Assembly (NCBI RefSeq): GCF_001424705.1
Contig: NZ_LMRA01000047.1
Location: forward strand, 920-56,426
DNA length: 55,507 nucleotides
Direction: 5' to 3'
DNA from: Methylobacterium sp. Leaf465
GTDB lineage: Bacteria > Pseudomonadota > Alphaproteobacteria > Rhizobiales > Beijerinckiaceae
A program made the translations under genes and the position numbers. Positions within the stretch are counted from its first letter, which is position 1, and the number at the start of each line of letters is the position of its first letter. The notes under the pieces are model-generated. The model saw nothing but the letters and a program-made list of their open reading frames with translations, did no database searches and was not told the DNA's origin. This document shows positions 8,285 through 16,312 of this stretch, one piece after another.

Positions 8285-9553
8285 ATGACGTCCCCCCCCC
8301 GTCACGTTCCCGTTGCCGTCGTCGGCGGCGGCCAGGCCGGCCTGTCCGTCAGCTATCACCTCAAGCAGCGCGGCATCGAGCACCTCGTCTTTGAAAAGAA
8401 CACGGCGGCCCACACCTGGTCGACGCAGCGCTGGGACACGTTCTGCCTCGTCACGCCGAACTGGCAGTGCGACCTGCCAGGCCATCCCTACGATGGGCCG
8501 GAGCCGGACGGATTCATGCGAAAGGACGAGATCGTCGCGTATCTCAAGGCCTTCGTCGCCAAGGTGAACCCGCCGATACGCGAGGGCGTCTCGGTCACCC
8601 GCGTCGAGCGGCGGGAAGACGGGATCTTCTCAGTCCAGACCTCGGAAGGCGACTACACCGCCGACGAGATCGTCGTGGCTTCGGGCGGCTACCACACGCC
8701 TATCATCCCGCGCATGGCCGAGAAGCTGCCGGGCTCCATCACGCAGATCCACTCGAACCAGTACCGCAACGCCGCCCAGTTGCCCGAGGGCGAGGTGCTT
8801 GTCGTCGGTTCGGGTCAGTCCGGTGCGCAGATCGCCGAGGATCTGCATCTGGCCGGTCGCAAGGTGCATCTCGCGGTCGGCGACGCGCCCCGCTGCGCCC
8901 GGTTCTACCGGGGCCGCGACGTCGTCACCTGGCTTGCCGACATGGGCTACTACGAGATGACTGTCGACAACCATCCGCTGCGCGACGGCGTCCGCGACAA
9001 CACCAACCACTACGTCACCGGCCGTGACGGCGGCCGCGACATCGACCTGCGCCGCTTCGCCACCGAGGGCATGAAGCTCTACGGCCTGATGGAGGACTAC
9101 CGGGACGGCAGCCTGCGCTTCCGAGACGACCTCAAGCGTTCGCTCGACAGCGCCGACCGGACCTACAACGGCATCAACGCGGCTATCGACAAGTACATTG
9201 CAGAGAAGGGCATCGAGGCCCCGGAGCAGGAACACTACGCGCCGGTCTGGGAGCCGGGCGAGCCGATCACTAGCCTCGCCCTTGAAGGGTCCGGCATCAC
9301 GTCGGTGGTCTGGTGCATCGGCTTCTCGCCGGACTTCCGCTGGCTCGACGCCTCCGTGTTCAACGGTTCGGGCAACCCGAAGCACAGGCGCGGCGTCACG
9401 AACGAGGAGGGGATCTACTTCATCGGTTTGCCCTGGCTGAACACCTGGGGGTCCGGGCGTTTCGGCGCGGTTGGCCGCGATGCCGAACACGTCGTCCAGG
9501 CGATCCAGCAGCGCCTCGGCACCGAGCGGTTCACCCTGAAGTTCGCAGTCTGA
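8285..9553 (+). CDS. Nit1C FAD/NAD(P)-dependent oxidoreductase (MSMEG_0569 family)
   Basis: 422 aa from ATG 8285. The N-terminal FAD site is VAVVGGGQAGLSVSYHL, and a second Rossmann motif VLVVGSGQSGAQIAEDL lies near residue 175, as in flavin monooxygenases of the YUC/FMO type. It likely oxidises a nitrogen- or carbon-containing cluster intermediate using NAD(P)H and O2. It is 39 bp after MSMEG_0570. Its leader TCACGGAGTGAGAGCCATG (8269-8287) differs at one base from the leader of the first cluster gene (2549-2567). It is the last gene of Nit1C. Confidence 0.88.
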   Translation: MTSPPRHVPVAVVGGGQAGLSVSYHLKQRGIEHLVFEKNTAAHTWSTQRWDTFCLVTPNWQCDLPGHPYDGPEPDGFMRKDEIVAYLKAFVAKVNPPIREGVSVTRVERREDGIFSVQTSEGDYTADEIVVASGGYHTPIIPRMAEKLPGSITQIHSNQYRNAAQLPEGEVLVVGSGQSGAQIAEDLHLAGRKVHLAVGDAPRCARFYRGRDVVTWLADMGYYEMTVDNHPLRDGVRDNTNHYVTGRDGGRDIDLRRFATEGMKLYGLMEDYRDGSLRFRDDLKRSLDSADRTYNGINAAIDKYIAEKGIEAPEQEHYAPVWEPGEPITSLALEGSGITSVVWCIGFSPDFRWLDASVFNGSGNPKHRRGVTNEEGIYFIGLPWLNTWGSGRFGAVGRDAEHVVQAIQQRLGTERFTLKFAV

Positions 9554-9759
9554 GGCTGTCCTTTACGGTAACCTGGATGGCACTGGAGGGCATCTCCGGT
9601 GCAACCGCTTACGTCTCGTTCCCTCGAAGCCCAAGGGATCAATCGAACGATGTAGTGCCTGTGCCATCCATGCAACAAGACATCATTCCAAGCATCGACG
9701 CAGCAAAATTTCGTAGACTCTAAATACTGATCACGTAAAATATAATCATTGTTGGATTT

Positions 9760-9776
9760 GCATACAAATTGTGTGC
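9760..9776. promoter_or_regulatory. Near-palindromic operator-like site before the channel gene
   Basis: GCATACAAATTGTGTGC is an interrupted palindrome with one T/C mismatch between arms. Each half matches the ATTGTATG/CATACAAT octamer of the MocR-Nit1C region at 7 of 8 positions. It lies in an AT-rich stretch about 110 bp upstream of the outer-membrane protein start. It may place that gene under the same regulator. Confidence 0.4.
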
Positions 9777-9889
9777 AGATCCAATCAATCAAAATCAATA
9801 CCTAACGAGAACTTCGATATGCCGCCGACGCCCATGCTTCCTGGCGGACGGGTGCGGCTGCCCAATGCAGATCCGAAAGGGGATTGATG

Positions 9890-10822
9890 ATGTTGAAGAA
9901 GTTCGCGGCCGCGGCAGGGACGTTCGCCGCAATAGCCCTGGGCGCGACCGCCTCGTTCGCGCAATCCACCACTATCCCCGGCGAGCAGGTCGGCCTCGCC
10001 GTCGGCGCGCCGCTCCCCGAGGGCATCTACGCCATCGACACCTTCATCTACCGCCGGAACGACACCCGGTTCTCGACGGATACCGCGATCAACGTGCCGG
10101 TCCTGGTCTGGTCGACGGGCTTCAAGCTGTTCGGTGCCAACGTCCAGCCTTTGCTCGCCCAGCCCACGGTGTTCGGGTTCCCGAACAATCCAGGCGGCCT
10201 GCCGAACCGCGACTTCTCGGTCAACGTCGGAACCCTAGTCGGATCGATCTTCGCCTGGGACCTCGGCAACAACTTCGGCGTCAGCTACTTGGCGGCGGTC
10301 CATCTGAACGATCTCGATGCCGGTCGTGGCCTGACGCAGTTCTCGTCGAACACCTACCGCCAGGGCTTCGCAGCGAGTTACACGGGCGATGGCTGGAACC
10401 TCACCGCCAACCTCACCCATAACTTCTACGACTCCCCCGGTCGGTTCGAGGGGGCCGTCGGCCGGGCGATTGGTCCGCTTTACCTTGCCGACGCACTCCT
10501 GCTCGACCTCACGGCCACCAAGAAGTTCGGCAAGTTCGAGGTCGGTGCGGTCGCCTACGGGGTGACGGACCTGCCGCTCGGCGGCGGCGACTTCGCGCGG
10601 GCCTCCGCGCAGGGCTACACCCGAGCCGGGCGCTTCGCGGTCGGCGGCCTGATCGGCTATGATTTCGGGCCGTTCACGGCGCAGTTGATGGTCGCCCGCG
10701 ACGTCGCGGTCCGGACCCGCGGCACCGAATCCACTGACGGCTTCATTCGTCTCATCGCCCCGCTATACAGCGCGCCGAAAGCTGCCGAGCCCATGCCGGT
10801 CAATCTCGTCCGCAAGTATTGA
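9890..10822 (+). CDS. Outer-membrane transporter, MetA/phenol-degradation-type channel
   Basis: 310 aa. It has an N-terminal signal peptide (LKKFAAAAGTFAAIALGATASFA, likely cleaved before QSTTIPG). Alternating beta-strand segments of about 10 residues follow, as expected for a beta-barrel of the 'MetA-pathway of phenol degradation' family. Adjacent ATG codons at 9887 and 9890 follow AAAGGGG, and 9890 has the better spacing. It lies 336 bp after Nit1C, same strand. It may admit a nitrile or aromatic substrate; this is inference from position. Confidence 0.7.
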   Translation: MLKKFAAAAGTFAAIALGATASFAQSTTIPGEQVGLAVGAPLPEGIYAIDTFIYRRNDTRFSTDTAINVPVLVWSTGFKLFGANVQPLLAQPTVFGFPNNPGGLPNRDFSVNVGTLVGSIFAWDLGNNFGVSYLAAVHLNDLDAGRGLTQFSSNTYRQGFAASYTGDGWNLTANLTHNFYDSPGRFEGAVGRAIGPLYLADALLLDLTATKKFGKFEVGAVAYGVTDLPLGGGDFARASAQGYTRAGRFAVGGLIGYDFGPFTAQLMVARDVAVRTRGTESTDGFIRLIAPLYSAPKAAEPMPVNLVRKY

Positions 10823-10921
10823 TCCCAGAATTCGCGGCCCGGTTCGCCCACGCGTGAGGTGACGGTGCCGCGTCCGCAATCGAAGTGCAAATCCTTCCCA
10901 AGGACCCCGCTTCGATAGGGG

Positions 10922-10957
10922 CCGGGTGGTTCAGTCTCAACAGCTACCGCCACCCGG
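10922..10957. other. Inverted repeat between channel and LnmK-like genes
   Basis: CCGGGTGG (10922-10929) pairs with CCACCCGG (10950-10957) across a 20-base loop. No T-run follows, so a strong intrinsic terminator is unlikely. It could be an attenuator or RNA-stability element in the 162-bp gap. Confidence 0.35.
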
Positions 10958-10984
10958 TCCCGCCCTCCGCAACGGAGTAGGTCG

Positions 10985-11827
10985 ATGAGTGTACATATGC
11001 GGTTGGCCGATGTCGGCTCGCCCCTCTCGGACGCGTCCAGCTACGTCCTAGGCATGCCGCACCTTAACCCGAACGGCCTCTCGGAGAATTGGCTCTGGAA
11101 AGAGCTCGGGCATCGTCACTGGAACTTGATCGCCAAGACCTACGGCAGGGCGACGACTGGGTTCGGTTCCGTGGGCGACCAGCCCATCTACGCCGCGTTC
11201 CGAAACATCTCGCTGTATGGTGGCGACCTTGGCGGCGTTCGGGAGAACGACAGCTTGGATGTACGCTCGACGATCACGCACCTCTCGGAAACTCGGGTCG
11301 TCAGTCGCCATTTCGCCGCGTGTCGGGACCGGTTGATCGCGGATGTGGAGATGACATCCGTGTTCGTCAGCCGGCAAGCCAAAGGCGTGAACCGCTCCAT
11401 CACCCGTGTCAGGATCGAGGGTACTGGAAGCGCAGAATCCTCCCTCGAAACCATGCCATCGCAGCCCGCGTATCGTGGTCATGAGACGTTGGCCCACGAT
11501 ACGCGCGTAGATGAGCACGAACTAGGCACGACAGATATCACGATGTGTCCACACTTGGACTTCAACGGCGCTGGCCTCCTGTATTTCAGCAGCTTCGTTG
11601 CCGCAGTGGATCGGGCCGAATGGCACTTCATCGGCAAACGGTCGGGCCATTTCTCGACCCGGGGGCGTCAAGCGCGGTTCCACGCGAACATCGAGGTGGG
11701 TGACGACATCACCGTGCGAATGTTTGTAGCACAGGATGGCGCAGCGTGCCGCCATCGTGCCCTGTTGAGCGCCTCAGTGGATGGCAAGCTCCTGGCCGAA
11801 GTGGTGACGCACCGCACGATGCGCTGA
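10985..11827 (+). CDS. LnmK/Pnap_2097-like double-hotdog protein
   Basis: 280 aa from ATG 10985 with GGAG at 10974-10977. The start (LGMPHLNPNGLSENWLWKELGHRHW) and a second similar segment (MCPHLDFNGAGLLYFSSFVAAVDRAEWHF near residue 185) mark two hotdog halves as in LnmK. LnmK is a bifunctional acyltransferase/decarboxylase acting on malonyl-CoA in polyketide biosynthesis, and Pnap_2097-type proteins are its relatives in small biosynthetic clusters. No ketosynthase or carrier protein is visible nearby, so its partner is unclear. It may belong to the Nit1C product pathway. Confidence 0.7.
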   Translation: MSVHMRLADVGSPLSDASSYVLGMPHLNPNGLSENWLWKELGHRHWNLIAKTYGRATTGFGSVGDQPIYAAFRNISLYGGDLGGVRENDSLDVRSTITHLSETRVVSRHFAACRDRLIADVEMTSVFVSRQAKGVNRSITRVRIEGTGSAESSLETMPSQPAYRGHETLAHDTRVDEHELGTTDITMCPHLDFNGAGLLYFSSFVAAVDRAEWHFIGKRSGHFSTRGRQARFHANIEVGDDITVRMFVAQDGAACRHRALLSASVDGKLLAEVVTHRTMR

Positions 11828-12228
11828 TCTAGCTTCCTGTCTGCCAATGACAATTTGTTATATGCCCATGCAAGTCTACGGCGCGGCGCTGCCAGCTTTT
11901 ATACACGCAGCGTTTCAACGGCCTTACGCCATTCAATGAACGTGGTTTTCACTCCCACTGTATTTTGCTTCCATGTTTCATCGAGGACCAAGGGGCGGAA
12001 CGTCCGCTATTAGGAATGATCTAGATTGTCGGATTTGGCGGGGTTGGGTCGGGATCTGCCTATCCGTTTTACGACTGGACCGTACGGAGAGCAGTCCGGC
12101 CGGATGCGATCTCGCGAGGGCTTCAGGCGGCCTTGATTCCCAGCGGCAGAGACCAATCGTCGGTTTGACGACGCCATGCCGACCGTGATCCCAGAGCCGT
12201 GCCGCTACGTTCGTGAGCGAAACGAAGC
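11828..12228. other. Intergenic stretch without a clear gene
   Basis: The first half is AT-richer (around 11840-11960, with TTATATGCCC and TTTTATACACG-like segments) and could hold promoters. The second half is GC-rich with only short, unrecognised frames on both strands. The convergent ends of the LnmK-like gene and the isochorismatase-like gene flank it. I see no defined terminator. Confidence 0.4.
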
Positions 12229-12828
12229 TCAGTCCGGGATATCGGTCTGCTTGCCTGCGACCACGGCAAAAAGGTCCGTGAGTGCGGCCAGGCTTGCTGC
12301 CTGAAGCTGCGCAGCCGGGACAATTGAACCATCCGGCGCAGGCAGGTCGCGGGTTGCCGTGGTCGAGGCGACCACGGTAGGCCGGAGCCCAAGGTTGAAG
12401 GCGCCACGCGCCGTCGAGTTGATGCACATGTGAGTCATGAACCCTGCCAGGACGATGTCCTTGACCCCCGCCGCCTCCAATTGCGCCTGAAGATCGGTTC
12501 CTACGAACGCGTTCGGATAAGCCTTGGTGATTACCGGCTCGCTGCCCTGGGGGGCCACCTCGCCGCTGATCTGACCGATAAATGCCGTAACGTCGTAGGG
12601 CGAGCCGGGCCCGGCATCGTGCTGGATGTGGATGATCGGTATGCCGGCGGCCCGGGCCCGCGCGAGCAGGGCAGCCGCTTCTTTAAGAGCCGGCTCGACG
12701 CCTTCGAGGCGCATCACACCCTGTCGATAGGTCTCCTGCAGGTCGATCATCACGAGGGCCGAGCCCTTGAGAGATGGAGGCTCCGTACCAAGACCGGACA
12801 GGCCGCGCAGGGTCGCGAGATCCGACAT
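12229..12828 (-). CDS. Isochorismatase-like cysteine hydrolase
   Basis: 199 aa from ATG 12828, preceded by a strong GGAGGAG. The triad is D29 (ALVMIDLQETY), K102 (VITKAYPNAF) and C135 (GFMTHMCINSTAR). The family hydrolyses amides or vinyl ethers such as isochorismate, nicotinamide or N-carbamoyl compounds. The THMC motif resembles nicotinamidase/carbamoylase-like members. A longer frame upstream of 12828 lacks a better start. No operon partner is seen. Confidence 0.88.
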   Translation of the reverse strand: MSDLATLRGLSGLGTEPPSLKGSALVMIDLQETYRQGVMRLEGVEPALKEAAALLARARAAGIPIIHIQHDAGPGSPYDVTAFIGQISGEVAPQGSEPVITKAYPNAFVGTDLQAQLEAAGVKDIVLAGFMTHMCINSTARGAFNLGLRPTVVASTTATRDLPAPDGSIVPAAQLQAASLAALTDLFAVVAGKQTDIPD

Positions 12829-13031
12829 TTTGTTTCTCCTCCGGCACCGCTTGCTCTTCGCGGTGACATTCACGCGTGGTGCGGACCCTAGCACTGACAG
12901 ATCGAAAGGCATCTTGGCGGAAGGTCGAGTGTAATCACCTCGGCACACGAGAGCTCCGGTTTCCACGTCGACCTATCCGGACCGAAGGGGTAGCGATTAA
13001 GTGATCGTCCCCCGCTTCCACGGACACAGGG

Positions 13032-13455
13032 TTAGCTTGCGTTCCGCTCGGCCTGCTCGGGGGTGATGTAGCCGAGCGCCGAGTGGATGCGCTGCCGATT
13101 GATGTCGCCCTCGATGAAGGCGAACAGGTCGCGTCGGGCCTCGTCCCGGGTCGCCCATCGTCGTTGGTGGACGAGTTCGACCTTGAGGGTGTGGAAGAAG
13201 CTCTCCATCGGAGCGTTGTCGTAACAGCAGCCCGTCCGGCTCATGGAGGGCGTCGCCTTCATGTCGGCGAGCTGCTTGCGATAGGCTTCGGCCGCATATT
13301 GGCTACCGCGATCCGAGTGGCAGATGAGGCCGGCCCCCGGTCGTTGCCGTTGGGTCGCCATCATCAGGGCGGCCTGCGTCAGTTCGGTCCGCATGTGGTC
13401 GCGCATGGACCAGCCGACGATCTTGCGGGTGGCGAGATCAAGGACGGCGGCCCTC
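13032..13455 (-). mobile_element. IS3-family transposase OrfB remnant (3' part)
   Basis: About 140 codons of the rve integrase core: AAVLDLATRKIVGWSMRDH, CHSDRGSQY (second catalytic Asp), APMESFFHTLKVELVH (catalytic Glu) and the usual end RIHSALGYITPEQAE. The first catalytic Asp and everything N-terminal are missing. The match stops near 13455, where sulfite-oxidase sequence of opposite orientation begins. It therefore cannot encode an active transposase. Confidence 0.85.
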
Positions 13456-13758
13456 AAGTCTGGGAGCAACAGGATCCGCGGCTACGCGGTAAGCGGAGAT
13501 CGGGCCGTCGTACGCGTCGACGTCTCCGGGAACGGGGGGCGATCCTGGGTGCAGGCCGAACTGGAGCACAAGACCGACGCTCCGTTCGCCTGGACGTTCT
13601 GGAGCGCGGACCTCGACCTGCCTGCGGGCGAGCATGAGCTTGCCGTGCGCGCCTGGGACGAAGCGGGCCAGACGCAGCCGGCATTGCCGGACGAAATCTG
13701 GAACCACAAGGGCTACCTCTGCGCCTGCTGGCATCGGGTGCGGGTGAACGTCACCTAG
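13456..13758 (+). pseudogene. Sulfite oxidase-type dimerisation domain fragment (5' truncated)
   Basis: About 100 codons ending at TAG 13756-13758. RIRGYAVSGDRAVVRVDVSGNGGRSW and GEHELAVRAWDEAGQTQP, then the C-terminal WNHKGYLCACWHRVRVNV, are typical of the Mo-co oxidoreductase dimerisation domain of sulfite oxidase/nitrate reductase. The molybdopterin domain is missing because the IS3 remnant abuts it. There is no plausible start with a ribosome binding site. It is a decayed gene, separate from the intact molybdoenzyme at 16313-17236. Confidence 0.85.
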
Positions 13759-13967
13759 GGACGGACGACCCGGCAGTCGGCTACCTACGGCCTCGTAAAC
13801 GACGTCTTAGCCAGCGTGGGCAGGCACCGTGCCACGATCCACCGTCGTGCCTGGCGTTCATTAAGACCCTGTCGTGCGCGGCATCGGCAACGTCGGACCG
13901 TGGCGGGAGTTTCCCGTTCGTGAAAATAGCCGGCGCCGTGTCGCCGCCCTCGAAACCAAGGAACATC

Positions 13968-14381
13968 ATGTCACGCGAGACCAGTATCCAAGCGACCGAA
14001 AAGTTCGGCGAACTCGTCAATGGCGGTCGGTTCGATGCCTTCCCCGAGGTCGTCGCCCCGGATTGCCACGATCACGATCCGGCGCCGGGCCAGCACATGG
14101 GTCCCGAGGGATACCAGGCTTTCTTCACGCAGCTCCGCTCTGCCTTTCCCGACATGCAGGTCGAGGTGAAGAAGCTCGTTGCCGACGGGGACAGCGTCGC
14201 CTTCGCCTACACGCTCACCGGCACGCACCAGGGCAACTTCAACGGCCACAAGCCGACGGGTAAGGCCATCAAGGTCCGCGGCATGCAAATCGGCCGCTTC
14301 GTCGACGGCAAGATGGTCGAGCGGTGGGGCTCATCCGACGAGCTCGGCATCCTCAAGCAGATCGGCGCCATCAAGGGCTGA
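13968..14381 (+). CDS. SnoaL-like ester cyclase family protein
   Basis: 137 aa from ATG 13968 with AAGGA just upstream. It is a single NTF2/SnoaL fold: FDAFPEVVAPDCHDHDPAPGQHMGPEGYQAFFTQLRSAFPDMQVEVKKLVADGD, then GTHQGNFNGHKPTGKAIKVRGMQIGRFVDGKMVERWG. The His/Asp-lined pocket segment is present. Such proteins act in polyketide cyclisation, but most standalone bacterial copies are uncharacterised. It converges with the DJ-1 gene. Confidence 0.85.
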   Translation: MSRETSIQATEKFGELVNGGRFDAFPEVVAPDCHDHDPAPGQHMGPEGYQAFFTQLRSAFPDMQVEVKKLVADGDSVAFAYTLTGTHQGNFNGHKPTGKAIKVRGMQIGRFVDGKMVERWGSSDELGILKQIGAIKG

Positions 14382-14492
14382 TGGAGGCTTCCGCGAGGGC
14401 GTCCCGGCCACGGGACGTCGTCAAGGTATGGCCCGGGGCGGCCCATCGACCGCCCCGGAAACTCAAGAGCGGATCGCTGGCTACCCGACTTC

Positions 14493-15062
14493 TCAGGCGC
14501 TTCGAGCCTGCTCGGGATGGCGGCCCTCCGCGAACTCCTCGACGATCTTGGCGCAGAAGGCCGGGAGGTCCTCTGGAGTGCGACTCGTGACGAGCCCCTT
14601 GTCGCAAACGACTTCCTCGTCGACCCAGGTGCCGCCGGCGTTCTCGATGTCGCGCCGGACCGTGGGATAGGAGGTCAGCGTCCGTCCCTTCACGACGTCC
14701 GCTTCGATCAGGGTCCAAGGCCCGTGGCAGATGACGCCGACCGGCTTGCCTGCGGCGAAGAAGTCCCGAACGAACGCTACGACATCTTTGCTCGCCCGGA
14801 GCTTATCAGCGCCGACGCAGCCGCCGGGGATGACGAGCCCGTCGTAGTCCGCCGCTGACGCTCCCTCGATGGTCCTGTCCACCTGGTAGCGTCCGGCCGG
14901 ATCGAGGTCGTTGTTCACGGTCTCGGCCTCGCCGGCCTCCAGGCCGATGACCGTCACGGTCGCCCCGGCCTGCTTCACCGCCTCATGGGGCTTCGCGAAC
15001 TCCGGCTCCTCGGTACCGCGCGGTGCGATCAGGATCGCGATCTTCTTGCTCTGCAAGCTCAT
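14493..15062 (-). CDS. DJ-1/PfpI family protein (general stress protein 18-like)
   Basis: 189 aa from ATG 15062. It has the class I glutamine amidotransferase-like fold with the nucleophile elbow GVICHGPW (C112, H113) and the upstream GTEEPEF Glu region. PfpI/YhbO-like proteins act as protease, chaperone or glyoxalase/deglycase in stress tolerance. A perfect GGAAC-N16-CGTT promoter ends 29 bp upstream, placing it in the general stress response. An in-frame extension to 15119 would cover the promoter and is rejected. Confidence 0.9.
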   Translation of the reverse strand: MSLQSKKIAILIAPRGTEEPEFAKPHEAVKQAGATVTVIGLEAGEAETVNNDLDPAGRYQVDRTIEGASAADYDGLVIPGGCVGADKLRASKDVVAFVRDFFAAGKPVGVICHGPWTLIEADVVKGRTLTSYPTVRRDIENAGGTWVDEEVVCDKGLVTSRTPEDLPAFCAKIVEEFAEGRHPEQARSA

Positions 15063-15090
15063 GTCATCGTCCTTATGGATGTCGGGATTT

Positions 15091-15115
15091 AACGGAGGCG
15101 CCATCGCGCCGTTCC
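15091..15115 (-). promoter_or_regulatory. EcfG-type (general stress) promoter of the DJ-1 gene
   Basis: Read on the minus strand: GGAAC (15115-15111), 16 bases, CGTT (15094-15091). This is the exact consensus for EcfG, the ECF sigma factor released by the PhyR-NepR partner switch in Methylobacterium and relatives. The distance gives a leader of about 20-25 nt before ATG 15062. Confidence 0.7.
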
Positions 15116-15250
15116 TCACGTCGGGATGCGGTCGATGCCGGCGGTGTCCCCGGCCGCGACGCCGTTATCAGGGTGGCGGAAGTCGCTCAGAGCCAGGTAG
15201 ACCTAGAGGCCGCCTGGATGACCGTGGGCTCGGGTGTTCGACCAGCCAAT

Positions 15251-16039
15251 TCAAGGTGCATCCTTCTGAATTGTTTCGAGGATCACGCGCGCCGTCTCGG
15301 CAGGCTGATCCCAATGCGGGAAGTGGCCGCAGCGCTCGAACCAGTGCAGACGGGCCGACGGGAATGCTACCTGGGCGCGTGCAGCCTGACGCGGCAGCAG
15401 CAGGTGGTCTTGGCGGCCCCAGCCTATGGTGACGAGGCCGGGCGTCGTTGCTGAACCCTCCTGCAACGGCCCGCGTGCCAGCTCACGCAGCATCGCATCG
15501 AACACCGGTGTGGCCGCCAGGCTCTGCAACTCCCCTACGACAAGCTGCGGTGGCAGTGCCGACGGACGGGCCGACAGTTGGGCGAGCAGCAGCGTACGGG
15601 TGACGGCGTGGCGCGATAGGCCGGCATGGAAGGGCCGCAGCAATCGCACCAAGTGTATCGATGCCGCGAGCGTCCAGTGAAACCAGTGCGTTTCCCATCC
15701 GCGCCAGAAACCGCCGGGATCAAGCGCCACGCAGTGCCGACCGATGCCCCGCCGCGCCAGCTCCAGCACCAGCCGGCCCCCCACCGAACTGCCGACAAGG
15801 TCCGCTGTCGTCAGGCCTTGCGCCTGCACGAAGCCGGCGAGGGCGTCCGCGTGAGCCTCCGTCGTCTGCCGACCCGCAAGCGGAGCCGATCTGCCATGCC
15901 CCGGTAGGTCGACCAGGATCAGTTGGCGCGAATCGCGCAATGCGGGCAGTAGCGGATCCCAGGTGCGGAGATTGGATCCTAGCCCATGGACCATGAGCAG
16001 CGGCCGGCCCGTGCCAAGGCGTTCAAAATGCAGGGACAT
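15251..16039 (-). CDS. Alpha/beta hydrolase
   Basis: 262 aa from ATG 16039. Oxyanion-hole motif MVHGLGSNLRTW (17-27), nucleophile elbow VGSSVGG with S85, probable acid D211 (WGRQDHLLLP) and H239 (ERCGHFPHWDQP). It is a soluble cytoplasmic hydrolase without a signal peptide. The WETHWF/HWTLAAS segment looks like a cap domain. Substrate is unknown. It lies between the DJ-1 gene and the molybdoenzyme operon, all on the minus strand, with gaps of about 190 and 270 bp. Confidence 0.88.
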   Translation of the reverse strand: MSLHFERLGTGRPLLMVHGLGSNLRTWDPLLPALRDSRQLILVDLPGHGRSAPLAGRQTTEAHADALAGFVQAQGLTTADLVGSSVGGRLVLELARRGIGRHCVALDPGGFWRGWETHWFHWTLAASIHLVRLLRPFHAGLSRHAVTRTLLLAQLSARPSALPPQLVVGELQSLAATPVFDAMLRELARGPLQEGSATTPGLVTIGWGRQDHLLLPRQAARAQVAFPSARLHWFERCGHFPHWDQPAETARVILETIQKDAP

Positions 16040-16284
16040 GATAGCATCGTCCTTCGATATTCACGCTGCGGTCCGAACATCGGGCCGTCCCGGATCTCGT
16101 CAGGCCGGGTATTTCAGTCGCGCCCGCGGGCCATTCTCACCGGACGCTTCCAGGCCACGTCGCCGGTCCGATTGCCAGCTACATGGCGCGGGTCCGACCC
16201 CACTCGGCAGTTTGCAAGCGCCGAACGTCACCGGAAAACTCTGTCGGAGCTCGCCACGAGAGGTTGGCGCCATGCATGCTCAAA

Positions 16285-16300
16285 GTGACGTGGACGTCAC
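16285..16300. promoter_or_regulatory. Perfect 16-bp palindrome GTGACGT-GG-ACGTCAC
   Basis: GTGACGT (16285-16291), GG, ACGTCAC (16294-16300). It lies 13 bp beyond the molybdoenzyme stop and about 250 bp upstream of the alpha/beta hydrolase start. With no T-run it looks more like a protein-binding site than a terminator. Function unknown. Confidence 0.35.
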
Positions 16301-16312
16301 GTGCGCGCCAAC

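Noticed and set aside
13771..14020. Short minus-strand frame upstream of the ester cyclase
   Set aside because: Antisense shadow without motifs; the ester cyclase on the plus strand explains the coding signal.
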